From: Nitrospira sp.
GTDB taxonomy: Bacteria; Nitrospirota; Nitrospiria; Nitrospirales; Nitrospiraceae
Length of the DNA stretch: 59,269 nt
NCBI GenBank assembly: GCA_030444405.1
Contig: JARFPM010000036.1
Coordinates: forward strand, 1-59,269
Direction of reading: 5' to 3'
Below the pieces are notes generated by a model that saw only the letters and a list, made by a program, of their open reading frames with translations, had not been told where the DNA came from and made no database searches. Positions 9,226-17,861 of this stretch are shown here, piece after piece. Position numbers and translations under genes: made by a program. Within the stretch, counting starts at the first letter, position 1. The number at the start of each line of letters is the position of its first letter.

Positions 9226-9876
9226 CTACTCCTTCCCCCCGCCAAGGTACGATCGTTCCACCCCGAAGATGATCTTGAACGACAAGGCCACAGCGCCAAG
9301 GCTGACACCGATCAGAATGGCCCGGCGCACGGACGCGTTCAGCACATTCAAGATCCAGGAGGAGACATCGCCGCTCAGGGGAATCAGATACTCGCCAAGG
9401 GGCACACGCCCCATCATGACGATCATCGCAGCGACCAACAGGACCGCCGCTTCACGACTTTTCGCACGGAACGAGCGATAGGCAGCCGAGGCGATGAAGA
9501 AGGCCAGGATGGCAAACATCGTCCCTTGCAGCGGCACCATCATGTAGTTGTACACCCAGCCGAATGCCGTCATGGCCCCGTCGACACTTTCCTTTCCATT
9601 GGCCCAGAGACCGACTGCGATCGTGCCGATCATGCCCGCATAGAGCACCAGGCTATAGCCCCAGCCCGCTTCTTGACGTCTGATCTTCACCGCATGTTGA
9701 TGAAACAGGCTGGTCACACCGAGGATCAATGCGAACCCACCGATAATTTGCAGCCACTTCGTCGCAGAAGTGAGCATCTGTTCCGAGGCTGGATGCGGCA
9801 CGTAGTACTGGGCTGCAAACAGGAGGCCGGTAATCAAAGTAATCAAGAGGGGGAGCTGTCGGCGTAAAAAAATCAT
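9226..9876 (-). CDS. Multi-pass membrane protein, unknown family
   Basis: 216 residues with about six hydrophobic segments (for example ITLITGLLFAAQYYV, IIGGFALILGVTSLF, VLYAGMIGTIAVGLWA). Short basic loops such as KIRRQE and RSFRAKSRE suggest cytoplasmic faces. The start overlaps the stop of the DUF6754 gene by 4 bases (ATGA), so translation is coupled. The 137 bases after its stop carry no gene that I can see. No catalytic motif is visible; it is probably a structural subunit of the membrane complex of this operon. Confidence 0.7.
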   Translation of the reverse strand: MIFLRRQLPLLITLITGLLFAAQYYVPHPASEQMLTSATKWLQIIGGFALILGVTSLFHQHAVKIRRQEAGWGYSLVLYAGMIGTIAVGLWANGKESVDGAMTAFGWVYNYMMVPLQGTMFAILAFFIASAAYRSFRAKSREAAVLLVAAMIVMMGRVPLGEYLIPLSGDVSSWILNVLNASVRRAILIGVSLGAVALSFKIIFGVERSYLGGGKE

Positions 9877-11147
9877 TTTAGGTCCCTAAAGAGGTCGAGA
9901 ATAATCTGAGGCCATTGCGCGCCGGTGATGGCGCCAAACGTCGCCAACGCAACGCCCATGGCGATTGTACTCAGAACGACCGCCTTCCCGATATCCTGCC
10001 CCCGGAGCGTCCCGATCTGAACCGGCTCTTTGGAGAGGTATGCGCTGGCGGCGTAGAGTTCTTCACCGATCAACGTGTAGTCGCAAGTCGTCACAAAGAA
10101 CGGCAGTTGATGGTCCGAGTCAGTGCCGGCGATTTGAATGGCGCCGGTACTCGCACCAGTCTCCGTCAACAATAACGATTCCGCAAAATAAGCGCCCATG
10201 AAGAAATTGGCGGCCGGTTTCTTCCGCAACATGATACCGTCGACCGCCGCCGTGTAGCTGAACTGATCCGCGGTGATAAAAAAGTTCGCATCTTCCTTGA
10301 AGAGATCGGGTTTACCCGCTTCCAAATAGGCTTGCTTGGTAATCTCCTGGCACACCGCCATCGTGATCGGCTCACGGTGGGGCACGATGAGCTCTGTTTC
10401 ATACAGGGCGGCGCGCTTCGCGACTTTCCCTAGGATGACCGCGGCGGCGATGGTCGAAGGGTCATGCAAGTCGTGCGCACCGGTGAGATACAGGATCGGC
10501 TTGCCCAGTTCAGTCGCACGTCCGATTGCTTCATCAACCGCATCAAGCCCTGGGATACGACGCAGGAAGATCTCGTTTCGTTTCGCGTGACTGATCGTGT
10601 AGAAGACCAGCCCGCCGAACGAGACGGCGATCACGAGATTATTGAGTTGATTCCAGTTAAACCAGTCCGGCGAAGGAGTGGCCACCAAGACCGGGCTGAA
10701 GACTCGCTGGTCGCCTTGAACGGCTGTCACCGCAACGGCATAGGGCGTCCCATCCTTCACTTCGACGCCCTTCCCGCTTCTGACCAGGACCTGATGCCAA
10801 GTTTTGTCGACGTTCCTTGTCCACCAAGCTGTTTTTGCATCTTTGACGTACTTCGAGTTCCCTGGGAACTCCGCGATGATCGTGAATGACGCCGGGTCAG
10901 TCGCAGCCGCATCACCGACCAAGACTTGATACCGTACATCCGGAACATCCCAGGACGAAGGAGCCCACTGCACGGTGAGGCTGCCTCCTTCGTCGCTCGG
11001 CGTGTCGAAGACCCGCACGTCTTGCGGGGGCATCACCGATGACTGTGCAAAGACGGATGAACAGAGCCAGGCGGAACAGATCAGGGTCCAGAACGTTCGA
11101 CCTGTGCTTCGTCTGATCGTTGACACTTGACGGTTGACGCGCATCAC
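9873..11147 (-). CDS. FN3 and DUF6754 membrane protein
   Basis: 424 residues. A signal peptide (to about VFAQS, residue 36) is followed by a fibronectin type III-like beta domain (about 40-155) with VRVFDTPSDEGGSLTVQW. A transmembrane helix lies near 170-190 (NLVIAVSFGGLVFYTI). The cytoplasmic domain that follows (about 195-380: HAKRNEIFLRRIPGLDAVDE, PILYLTGAHDLHDPSTIAAA) matches what I know as DUF6754. A final membrane helix lies near the C-terminus. It overlaps both neighbours by 4 bases. DUF6754 has no established role. With one domain on each side of the membrane, it could link the barrel-sandwich protein and ATPase inside with the periplasmic parts. Confidence 0.75.
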   Translation of the reverse strand: MMRVNRQVSTIRRSTGRTFWTLICSAWLCSSVFAQSSVMPPQDVRVFDTPSDEGGSLTVQWAPSSWDVPDVRYQVLVGDAAATDPASFTIIAEFPGNSKYVKDAKTAWWTRNVDKTWHQVLVRSGKGVEVKDGTPYAVAVTAVQGDQRVFSPVLVATPSPDWFNWNQLNNLVIAVSFGGLVFYTISHAKRNEIFLRRIPGLDAVDEAIGRATELGKPILYLTGAHDLHDPSTIAAAVILGKVAKRAALYETELIVPHREPITMAVCQEITKQAYLEAGKPDLFKEDANFFITADQFSYTAAVDGIMLRKKPAANFFMGAYFAESLLLTETGASTGAIQIAGTDSDHQLPFFVTTCDYTLIGEELYAASAYLSKEPVQIGTLRGQDIGKAVVLSTIAMGVALATFGAITGAQWPQIILDLFRDLK

Positions 11148-12268
11148 GCCCCTTCAATGACTTCGATATTGGTCCGGGGAATCACCACTCGTCTTCCATC
11201 GGGGAACATGACCTCCAACACCCGCACCTCGCTCTCGGTCGGAATCTTGGTGAGCTCGGATGGGAGTGCCGATACCTCCCCGATGCAACCGAACAAGGGA
11301 TCGCGGATGATACGGACTGGATCTCCCACGCGAATTCCATCTCGCTGTGACTGAACGTTCATCCCGATGCCGGCTGCTCCCTGGGGAATGATGATTTCAG
11401 GGCGGATGACGCCGGCCCTGATCTGTGTGGCACCGGAGATCGATGCTTTCCGCCCGACATAGGTGGAGAGCAGTTTGAAAGTCTTGGCCGCCATCGGGAT
11501 CGTCCCGAAGCCCTCGGTGAGGATCAGCGTGAATCCCACTTGCTCGGTTCCTGTGATGGCAACACCGAGGTCATACCCCAACAAGGCTCGCAGATCCTCA
11601 TCGTGAATTCCGCCGACCACCAGGCCGGCCACGCCGACTGTCTTGGCCTGCTTCATCGCATCGGCTGAAAGAAACGAGCCTCCGACCACGACTTTGTCCT
11701 TCATAGCGGTATTGAGGTGACCCGGTGTCAAGGGTTCGTCAGGAGTCTTCACTGCCATGACAATGTCACCGGACGTCTCCCCTCCAATGCCGAAGATGCC
11801 TTGCACCAAGCTACAGGTCGTTTCGACGACGACACCCTGTTGTGGAATCGTTTCGATGATCGTTCCGTCCACATAGGCGAGCAGCTGCAACACTCTCGGA
11901 GGTTCACGCAAGAGCACTTGTCCGGTGACGGACGACACCGATTCGATGGTGCCGGCGACCGGCGAACGAATCTCCGTCTTGAACCATTTGATCAGTGGCT
12001 TGTTCTCGGCGAGAATCTCATCTTTCTCAACGACATCGCCTTCTTTTTTGACGAGATAATCCTTGATTTCGCCAGGCGCTACGCTGAGCTGATTGGCAAG
12101 ATTGACTGGAAAGACTTTCCCCGGTAACTCGGCTCGGGCCACCGCTTGATCAGAACGGACCGCATCACCGACATTGACCAAGACCTTCCCCGGCAATGGC
12201 AGCATGCGCCGACGGTGGATCATCGTGCGATCCGTAACCGTCAGGCCTGGGGTATATGAGTGAGCCAT
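11144..12268 (-). CDS. Barrel-sandwich (lipoyl/biotinyl-like) protein with KOW-like C-terminus
   Basis: 374 residues, no signal peptide. The first 140 residues contain repeated short beta elements with Gly-Asp turns (LPLPGKVLVNVGDAV, VKKEGDVVEKDEILAENK, IRSPVAGTIESVSSVTG), the pattern of barrel-sandwich hybrid domains. No lipoyl or biotin Met-Lys-Met acceptor is evident. A middle alpha/beta domain (about 190-290) follows, then a C-terminal SH3/KOW-like segment (GDPVRIIRDPLFGCIGEV to IPRTNIEVIEGA). The stop overlaps the DUF6754 start. It probably acts as a cytoplasmic adaptor for the membrane subunits; this is inference from context only. Confidence 0.7.
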   Translation of the reverse strand: MAHSYTPGLTVTDRTMIHRRRMLPLPGKVLVNVGDAVRSDQAVARAELPGKVFPVNLANQLSVAPGEIKDYLVKKEGDVVEKDEILAENKPLIKWFKTEIRSPVAGTIESVSSVTGQVLLREPPRVLQLLAYVDGTIIETIPQQGVVVETTCSLVQGIFGIGGETSGDIVMAVKTPDEPLTPGHLNTAMKDKVVVGGSFLSADAMKQAKTVGVAGLVVGGIHDEDLRALLGYDLGVAITGTEQVGFTLILTEGFGTIPMAAKTFKLLSTYVGRKASISGATQIRAGVIRPEIIIPQGAAGIGMNVQSQRDGIRVGDPVRIIRDPLFGCIGEVSALPSELTKIPTESEVRVLEVMFPDGRRVVIPRTNIEVIEGA

Positions 12269-12290
12269 ATAGTTCTAGTTCTGAGTAGCA

Positions 12291-12344
12291 AGTGCTCAGT
12301 GCTGAGTCACGACATGCTGCTGACCTCTCTCAGCACTCAGCACT
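12291..12344. repeat. Near-perfect inverted repeat inside the operon
   Basis: Arms 12291-12306 and 12329-12344 are complementary over 15 of 16 bases with a 22-base loop. The right arm overlaps the last codons and stop of the MutL-type gene. Each arm is internally repetitive (AGTGCTCAGTGCTGAG), like REP-type extragenic palindromes. It could stabilise the upstream mRNA or cause partial termination. Confidence 0.6.
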
Positions 12345-14155
12345 CTGTACTGGATACAGATCAACTGCTTTGAACCATTTCGCGAGCGCCGCCACGCGGC
12401 CTGTTTGCTCAGCAGGGAGTTTCAGCGGTCGCCCACGGCCATCCAGTAAGAGCCCGACGACGCCACCATGGACTTCCCTCGTCACACCCACACCTACCCC
12501 CGCCCCCATGTTGACCTGTTTTGCAGGCCGGACCGTGATCGTTGCCTGTTTGCCTGAGTCCAATGGATAGAGCCGCAGCTCACTGAACCTTAATTGCTCC
12601 TTCGTGGTCTTCCCGTCAGGCCACGCAATCTCATAGTCAGCACAGACCTCTCCATCTTGTCCCTGTCCGATCGGCGCCACGCAGGTCCCGAGATAGATCA
12701 TGCAATCTCGGACGAATACGTCGGTCGCAGCCTTTTCATTGATCGTGGACAAGACACCAAGATGCGGCATCATAAAGATGCTGTCGACCGACAATCTTGT
12801 ACAACCGGTCGGCTCATAGGCATCGACCATCATCAGCATCGACTGGATGCGGCGTGGCGCATGCGAGAGGATGCCGCCGCTTCCGACGATCAAATCCAAC
12901 TTCAACATATCGATCAACGACTTGCCGGAGGTCCGTTGTTCGAAGACATCCGAAATCGTCCGTTCCTGCTGCACGCCCTTCAATCCGGTCGCGAGCGACT
13001 TATGATGAATCAGGGCCAGCCGCAAGGCTTCCCGAGCGATCGCCTGCTCGATTTGCAGTTCATCGAGTGTTTGCGGAATGGTCGTGGGACGGATCATCTT
13101 GTTCTTGATCCGATTCCGCAGGGTCTGCTCGTCAATCGTGAACGGCACCCAGCGCATGATGCTGGCCAGTCCCGCTTCGGCGAGCACGTTGGACACACTG
13201 TAGGACATGCCGAGATTGGCACTGACCGTTCGATTGAATACCCCGTCGAAGACGGAAAAGACGTCCGTGGTCGCCCCCCCGATGTCCACGCCGATCAGGT
13301 TCAGATGATCCCGCTTGGCGATCGCCTCCATGATGAGGCCGACGGCGGCGGGAGTCGGCATAATCGGTGCTCCGGTCATGTCGATGAGCTTCTTATACCC
13401 AGGCGCCTGCTGCATGACATGCTCAAGAAACAGGTCATGAATCTTGTTTCGCGCCGGAGCCAAGTTCTCTCGTTCCAGGACCGGCCGGATATTCTCCGTC
13501 ACGACCAGCGCCGATTTGTCTTCCAAGATCTTTTTGACTTGCGGTTGGGCTTCCTTGTTGCCCGCATAGATCAGCGGCAATTTGTAGGTCACACCGAACC
13601 GTGGTCGTGGCTCCGCCGCCGCAATATACTCAGCCATTTCCACCACGTGAGTCACCGCTCCGCCGTCCGTGCCGCCGGACATCAAAATCATGTCCGGCCG
13701 CATGGATCGGATCCGCTCGATCTTTTCGTGCGGCAACCGGCCGTCGTTGGCTGCCAACACGTCGATGACGATGGCACCAGCGCCCAAGGCCGCACGTTGC
13801 GCGCTTTCGCCCGTCATGCTCTGCACGACACCGGTCACCATCATCTGCAACCCACCGCCGGCGCTGCTGGTCGAGATGTAGATATCTACACCGGTCTTGT
13901 CATCTCGGCAGGGCGTGATGATCTTGTCCCCATCTAAAATCTTACGACCGGAGAGCTCTTCGATTTCCGCAATGGCGTCACATCTTCAAACGGGGCCTCG
14001 ACCGTCGTGGGCGCTTCACCGCGATAGGTCTGCCTATACTCGTCGCCGACCTTTTCGATGAGAATGGCTTTCGTCGTCGTGCTGCCGCAATCGGTGGCGA
14101 CAATCACATTGAGAGGACGATCGATCTTTGGAGGACTGGAGGCAGAAGCCGTCAT
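12330..14155 (-). pseudogene. GlmL/MutL-type actin-fold ATPase, frame broken near its N-terminus
   Basis: The start at 14155 reads IVATDCGSTTTKAILIEK, the phosphate-binding loop of the ASKHA/actin fold, and stays in frame to EAPFEDVT. The rest of the protein resumes in another frame from about 13976 (AIAEIEELSGRKIL, then the long segment from GGGLQMMVTGVVQ to the stop at 12330). The family would place only about five residues at the join, so roughly 13-16 bases seem lost; total length is 1826 bases, 2 modulo 3. Later motifs include LMSGGTDGGAVTH and VDIGGATTDVFSVF. Named relatives are glutamate-mutase accessory proteins (GlmL), but no mutase is encoded here, so a different client, the membrane assembly, is likely. 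Not DNA mismatch-repair MutL. Confidence 0.75.
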
Positions 14156-14523
14156 TGAGCCGTTGCTCCCTTTGGAGCAGACGTGGCTTCAATGATGGCA
14201 ATCAGACGAGTCACCGTGTCCCGACGCTCGAGCAATCGTGCAACCTGCTCAACTTCTTTAGTACTACACACACAATCGATGATCGGCGTGATGAAATGCA
14301 GGGCCTGACTTCCCAGAAAATTCATGGGTCCCATGGATTCCAAGAACATCGTCGCCGGAGCCGCCATGCCACGCTTGACGACCGTCTCGGCAATGCGTTC
14401 CAGTAATTGGACATCTTCGATGGCAAGGGGCTCTGTCTCAGGTTGAACGGCAAACGCATGACGCAGTCCGGCTCGAACTTTCGCCAGTTTTTCAACTACA
14501 TTTCCCTTGAAAAGTGATCGCAT
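14152..14523 (-). CDS. Small conserved protein at the head of the MutL/DUF6754 operon
   Basis: 123 residues, mostly helical, no membrane segment and no recognised motif. It has a basic start (MRSLFKGNVVEKLAKVRAGL), a central Gly/Met-rich stretch (MAAPATMFLESMGPMNFLG) and two Cys (IDCVCSTKE). The stop overlaps the start of the MutL-type gene by 4 bases (ATGA), so the two products are probably made in a fixed ratio. The 5' leader is short, about 35 bases from the promoter. Function unknown. Confidence 0.65.
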   Translation of the reverse strand: MRSLFKGNVVEKLAKVRAGLRHAFAVQPETEPLAIEDVQLLERIAETVVKRGMAAPATMFLESMGPMNFLGSQALHFITPIIDCVCSTKEVEQVARLLERRDTVTRLIAIIEATSAPKGATAQ

Positions 14524-14561
14524 AAGTGCAGGGCGGATAAGGAAAACCTTGAACGGACCGC

Positions 14562-14590
14562 ATTATATGAATGGGGTGAAGGAGAGTCAA
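14562..14590 (-). promoter_or_regulatory. Near-consensus sigma-70 promoter of the MutL/DUF6754 operon
   Basis: On the minus strand, TTGACT (14585-14590), a 17-base spacer and TATAAT (14562-14567). Five of six and six of six consensus positions match with ideal spacing. It lies 39 bases upstream of the first gene, so the operon is probably expressed constitutively and well. Confidence 0.8.
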
Positions 14591-14661
14591 TTCAATGCGA
14601 TTCAGTTGCAAGACTTAATACTCCTATGCCAGCATAGCGCTACAACTCGTAGGAGGTTCGA

Positions 14662-14850
14662 ATGACCTGGCGTGATCGCATCACGGTGGACCCTGCCGTT
14701 TGTCATGGCAAACCTTGTATCAAAGGGACGCGTGTGATGGTGTCGGTTGTCTTGGGCAACATCGCAGCTGGAGAATCACCGGACCACATTGCGGCCACCT
14801 ATCGTCTCGCTAAAGAAGATATCCAAGCTGTCTTGCAGTGGCGGACCTAG
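14662..14850 (+). CDS. Short DUF433 protein (antitoxin-like)
   Basis: 62 residues with a strong AGGAGG ribosome site. It carries the DUF433 signature RITVDPAVCHGKPCIKGTRV followed by helices resembling a small DNA-binding fold. Family members usually run about 70-80 residues and pair with a PIN-like toxin. Here the C-terminus stops after VLQWRT and no such toxin follows, so the gene may be slightly truncated or an orphan antitoxin. It is the first of three small plus-strand genes. Confidence 0.75.
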   Translation: MTWRDRITVDPAVCHGKPCIKGTRVMVSVVLGNIAAGESPDHIAATYRLAKEDIQAVLQWRT

Positions 14851-14899
14851 TGAACAGCCTTGCAGAATTGATAAATCATAGCGAACGCCACCGACAGTC

Positions 14900-15223
14900 G
14901 TGAGCAATACGTTTCAGCGTATTAGACGCCTCGTAAGCGATGGCTCAGTTCGAATTTCCGAGCATGGCTACGATGAGCTCGTGGCCGACGATATTCATTC
15001 TCGTGATGTTATCGAAGGCATCGATAATGGAAGGGTGGTGGAAGACTATCCTGATTATCAAAAAGGGCCTTGTGTCCTGGTGCTGCAAGAAGACAGGAAT
15101 AGAAATCCAGTTCACGTCTTATGGGGTATTCCCAAAGGACATTCAGAGCCAGCTGTTGTGGTTACTGCCTATCGGCCAGACCCTGACCTATGGCAGGAAG
15201 GATTCATGAGGAGACGTACATGA
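14900..15223 (+). CDS. DUF4258 protein, putative toxin
   Basis: 107 residues from a GTG start. The N-terminal half has RISEHGYDELVADDIHSRDV, the DUF4258 helix and His; later come PVHVLWGIP and VVVTAYRPDPDLW, the strands typical of this RelE-like group. Its stop overlaps the start of the next gene (ATGA), as in toxin-antitoxin pairs. It is probably a ribonuclease-type toxin; no activity is proven for this sequence. Confidence 0.65.
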   Translation: MSNTFQRIRRLVSDGSVRISEHGYDELVADDIHSRDVIEGIDNGRVVEDYPDYQKGPCVLVLQEDRNRNPVHVLWGIPKGHSEPAVVVTAYRPDPDLWQEGFMRRRT

Positions 15224-15435
15224 AGAAGCAACAACGAAAGAAGCTGATTCACGAGGGACAGTATCTGGCCGAGGTCAATGTTGAGCTGCTGGTAACTGAT
15301 GATGAATGGTCTCCCTACCTAACAGTGGAAGATGCCTACAAGCTCGACAACGTGCGTGAAGCGCTGAAAAAGGGAGACACCGCGACAGCTGCACGGTACG
15401 GCCGAGTGTTTTCTCTGACTCCCATCGTCGTTTGA
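15220..15435 (+). CDS. Small putative antitoxin paired with the DUF4258 protein
   Basis: 71 residues from the ATG that overlaps the DUF4258 stop. A very basic start (MKKQQRKKLIHEGQYLAEV) precedes a segment with WSPYLTVEDAYKLD and a short helix (NVREALKKGDTATAARYG). This short strand-helix make-up is usual for antitoxins that follow DUF4258 genes. I infer the role mainly from the overlap and the size. Confidence 0.6.
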   Translation: MKKQQRKKLIHEGQYLAEVNVELLVTDDEWSPYLTVEDAYKLDNVREALKKGDTATAARYGRVFSLTPIVV

Positions 15436-15580
15436 TCTATCGCTGCCCACACAAGCAGCACCTCACAAATGCCCCTTCCAAGCTTGCTTTTACCCTCTCT
15501 TTATAAGGGCGGCCTGATTGAATCCAGCACTGCGCGCATGAATTCTCTGTTCTTCTCCCCCTCCCCTCAAAAGAAAGCAT

Positions 15581-15676
15581 GGGGAGTAGTCAGGCTGTCG
15601 TTCACTGCGCGCATCGAACGAGGTCCTTCTGAGGGCGCGCGTTCGGCGAGCAAGAAGGACAGTCTGGCTGCTCCCC
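15581..15676. repeat. 96-bp imperfect palindromic element (MITE- or REP-like)
   Basis: Terminal arms 15581-15599 and 15658-15676 match as inverted repeats with three mismatches in 19 bases. A second short inverted pair (GTCCTTCT and AGAAGGAC) and further complementary GC-rich pieces lie inside. The right end touches the plsY stop codon. It may act as a terminator for the 10-kb envelope operon or be a small mobile repeat. Confidence 0.5.
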
Positions 15677-16281
15677 TAATTCTTCCGCTCCCCCATCTTA
15701 CTCTCCGTCCCCTTCCACAACCGTTCAATATTCCCCTTGTGCTTAATTACGATCAGCCCAGTGATTGCAAGAGAGAAGAGCATGAAGGCAGCACTCGGCC
15801 TCATAAGCGCGGCAATGATAGGAAAGAGTCCAAAAGCAGTGAGCGCACCGCCGGAAGAGTAGCGCCAGAGGGCCACAGCTCCGATCCAGGCCAGCAGCAG
15901 CAAGAGCCCAATCAACGGCGCGACACCGAGAACTGAGCCGAGCGCCGTTGCCACCCCCTTCCCTCCTTTGAATCCGAGAAACGGTGAAAAGAGATGGCCC
16001 AGAAATGGAGCCAGCGCGACGAGCAGAATGGCCCACTCGTCTTGCAGGAGCTGCATCGCCGCGAACCCCATTACCCACCCTTTACCCATGTCTCCAATCA
16101 AGGTCAAAATGCCGGCTTTCTTGCCCGACACACGCAGGACGTTGGTAAATCCGACATTCTTGCTCCCGACCGTGCGGGGATCAGGCAGGCCCATCGCCTT
16201 TGAGATGACGACGCCAAACGGGACCGCTCCCAACAGATATCCGATGATCGCAGGCCCAGCGATGAGCCCCAGTTGCTCCAT
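15676..16281 (-). CDS. plsY: Glycerol-3-phosphate acyltransferase PlsY
   Basis: 201 residues with about five to six membrane helices. PlsY motifs are present: IGYLLGAVPFG near the start, DPRTVGSKNVGFTNVLR (motif with the S-x-N-x-G-x-TN pattern), GDMGKGW and FKGGKGVATALG. The enzyme transfers acyl from acyl-phosphate to glycerol-3-phosphate in the inner membrane, the first step of phospholipid synthesis. It is the last gene of the lepA-led operon, next but one to pgsA, another phospholipid gene. Confidence 0.92.
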   Translation of the reverse strand: MEQLGLIAGPAIIGYLLGAVPFGVVISKAMGLPDPRTVGSKNVGFTNVLRVSGKKAGILTLIGDMGKGWVMGFAAMQLLQDEWAILLVALAPFLGHLFSPFLGFKGGKGVATALGSVLGVAPLIGLLLLLAWIGAVALWRYSSGGALTAFGLFPIIAALMRPSAAFMLFSLAITGLIVIKHKGNIERLWKGTESKMGERKN

Positions 16282-16311
16282 GCTATCTGTCTTCCTGATT
16301 GATCCAGACCA

Positions 16312-17160
16312 TCACAAAAACTTTTCCGGATGCACAAAAAACTCCAGCATCACACGATTGAGATTAGGCCAATCTCGATGGCTGCCGGTTCCTTCGCAGT
16401 AGAGCGTGGCACCGCCAGATGCACATCCTTGGAATGCGCGACATCCACCCTCCACCGGCTTCGTTTTAGTGAGATCACAGCGATTGCAGCCGGCCCACCA
16501 GGCTGCTGTCTGAGCACCCCAACCGGGGAACAAACTGTCGTTCTTGCTGTGCATGATCATGACCGGAATGGGCTCGCGACACTGAAACTCTTCGAGGTCC
16601 TTCCCGGTCCATCCTGCCGCGCTCGGTGCGATGGCCGTCGGGATCTTCTTCGTCTTCTCGAGTACAGCCAGCGCCAACGAGGCAGTCCCTCCGTCGGAAT
16701 GACCGGTAGCATAGACTCTCTTCTGATCGATGCACCAGTCCTTTGCCACAAGGTCGGGAATGGCCCCAAGCTGCTCAATGGCAGGGATGTTCAACTGCAG
16801 ATGATCGGCATAGGCCACCACAAACCCGGCACCGGTCGCTGCGGTCGTGAGACCGGTGAGGCGCTCCGATGCCCAGCGACTCTGTCCGGCCGGAGCATAG
16901 ACCATCAATAAGGGATGAGCAAACATGGCATCATAGTTCGAGGGCGTGCGGACCATATATCGAATGCCGGAGGCGGAGACTTTTCCATCCGTTGCCCCTA
17001 CAGAACCTAGATGTGAGCCGGCGGGACAATGCCCGGTCGGACTCCCGTAGGTAAACGTTCTGAGTTGAGGAGGTTGCTCGTTTTCGCTGCAAGCTAGAAG
17101 GGCGACCTGGAGAAGGAACAACGCGTAGGCAGATCTGAAAAGTCGCACGTTGCCCACCAC
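16312..17160 (-). CDS. Lipoprotein esterase of the PHB-depolymerase/feruloyl-esterase type
   Basis: 282 residues from a GTG start. A lipoprotein signal ends at Cys24 (VALLAC). The alpha/beta hydrolase fold shows the nucleophile Ser155 in GHSDGG, an acidic residue region around SKNDSLFPG, and a late His in GSHRDWP. Many extra Cys residues (such as CNRC and FQGCASGG) suggest disulfides, fitting the periplasm. Family enzymes cleave ester-linked polymers or small esters; substrate unknown. It lies between pgsA and plsY, 30 bases from the latter. Confidence 0.75.
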   Translation of the reverse strand: MVGNVRLFRSAYALFLLQVALLACSENEQPPQLRTFTYGSPTGHCPAGSHLGSVGATDGKVSASGIRYMVRTPSNYDAMFAHPLLMVYAPAGQSRWASERLTGLTTAATGAGFVVAYADHLQLNIPAIEQLGAIPDLVAKDWCIDQKRVYATGHSDGGTASLALAVLEKTKKIPTAIAPSAAGWTGKDLEEFQCREPIPVMIMHSKNDSLFPGWGAQTAAWWAGCNRCDLTKTKPVEGGCRAFQGCASGGATLYCEGTGSHRDWPNLNRVMLEFFVHPEKFL

Positions 17161-17249
17161 GTCGCGGCTAGACTATCAAGATCCCGTTTGCTTCAATATG
17201 AAAGAGAATGCGATGTTGCGGACAGAAACAGAGCTGTGTCGAAGTTCCG

Positions 17250-17846
17250 TCAGAGCCCCTTCGCAAGGACCTGCTTCCAAAAGCTCCACACATATTGACC
17301 ACCTGAGAGATAGCCCAGCACCAGTGACAAATACAATGTGCCGGTGCCGGCTAAATGCATATTGCCGAGTTCGGCTAGCCCTGTCCCTTCCAGTATCAGG
17401 AGAATAATCGCCACGACTTGTAGCGCCATCTTATACTTGCCGGTCGTCTCTGCCGGGATAATCATCCCTTCCCCCGCTGCAATGGCGCGGATTCCAGTAA
17501 CCGCCACTTCACGCCCGATGATCAACAGTGCGACCAACGCACTGACTCGGTCCACGTTCATGAGCAAAATGAGCGCCGACAACACCAGGAGCTTGTCCGC
17601 GATGGGATCGAGTAGTTTGCCGAGCGTCGTCACCTGGCCGGTTCGCCGTGCGATGTAGCCATCCAACATATCCGTCACCGCCGCGACGGTAAAGATAATG
17701 GCCGCCGCCAGCGACTGATCGGGCGTTGGATTGACGAAGAGAATGATGAAGACGGGAATCAAGAGAATGCGGACGAGCGTCAAAAGATTGGGCAGATTGA
17801 GCGACTCCGCTCCGATATCGCGCCATATTTCCAGCACGCGGTTCAT
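17250..17846 (-). CDS. pgsA: CDP-diacylglycerol-glycerol-3-phosphate 3-phosphatidyltransferase
   Basis: 198 residues with several membrane helices and the CDP-alcohol phosphotransferase signature D-G-x2-A-R-x8-G-x3-D-x3-D, seen here as DGYIARRTGQVTTLGKLLDPIAD. The start NLPNLLTLVRILLIPVFI is typical of PgsA. It makes phosphatidylglycerol phosphate in the inner membrane. It follows kdsD by 15 bases in the envelope operon. Confidence 0.92.
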   Translation of the reverse strand: MNRVLEIWRDIGAESLNLPNLLTLVRILLIPVFIILFVNPTPDQSLAAAIIFTVAAVTDMLDGYIARRTGQVTTLGKLLDPIADKLLVLSALILLMNVDRVSALVALLIIGREVAVTGIRAIAAGEGMIIPAETTGKYKMALQVVAIILLILEGTGLAELGNMHLAGTGTLYLSLVLGYLSGGQYVWSFWKQVLAKGL

Positions 17847-17861
17847 AGTCCGATTCGTCTC

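Noticed and set aside
12594-13937. 447-codon open frame on the plus strand opposite the MutL-type gene
   Set aside because: Its translation has no family-like features (His/Arg-rich, no domain pattern), while the opposite strand encodes a clear conserved ATPase.
12330-14155. Programmed frameshifting as an explanation for the MutL-type gene
   Set aside because: No slippery heptamer is visible at the join, and conserved residues are missing, so sequence loss fits better.
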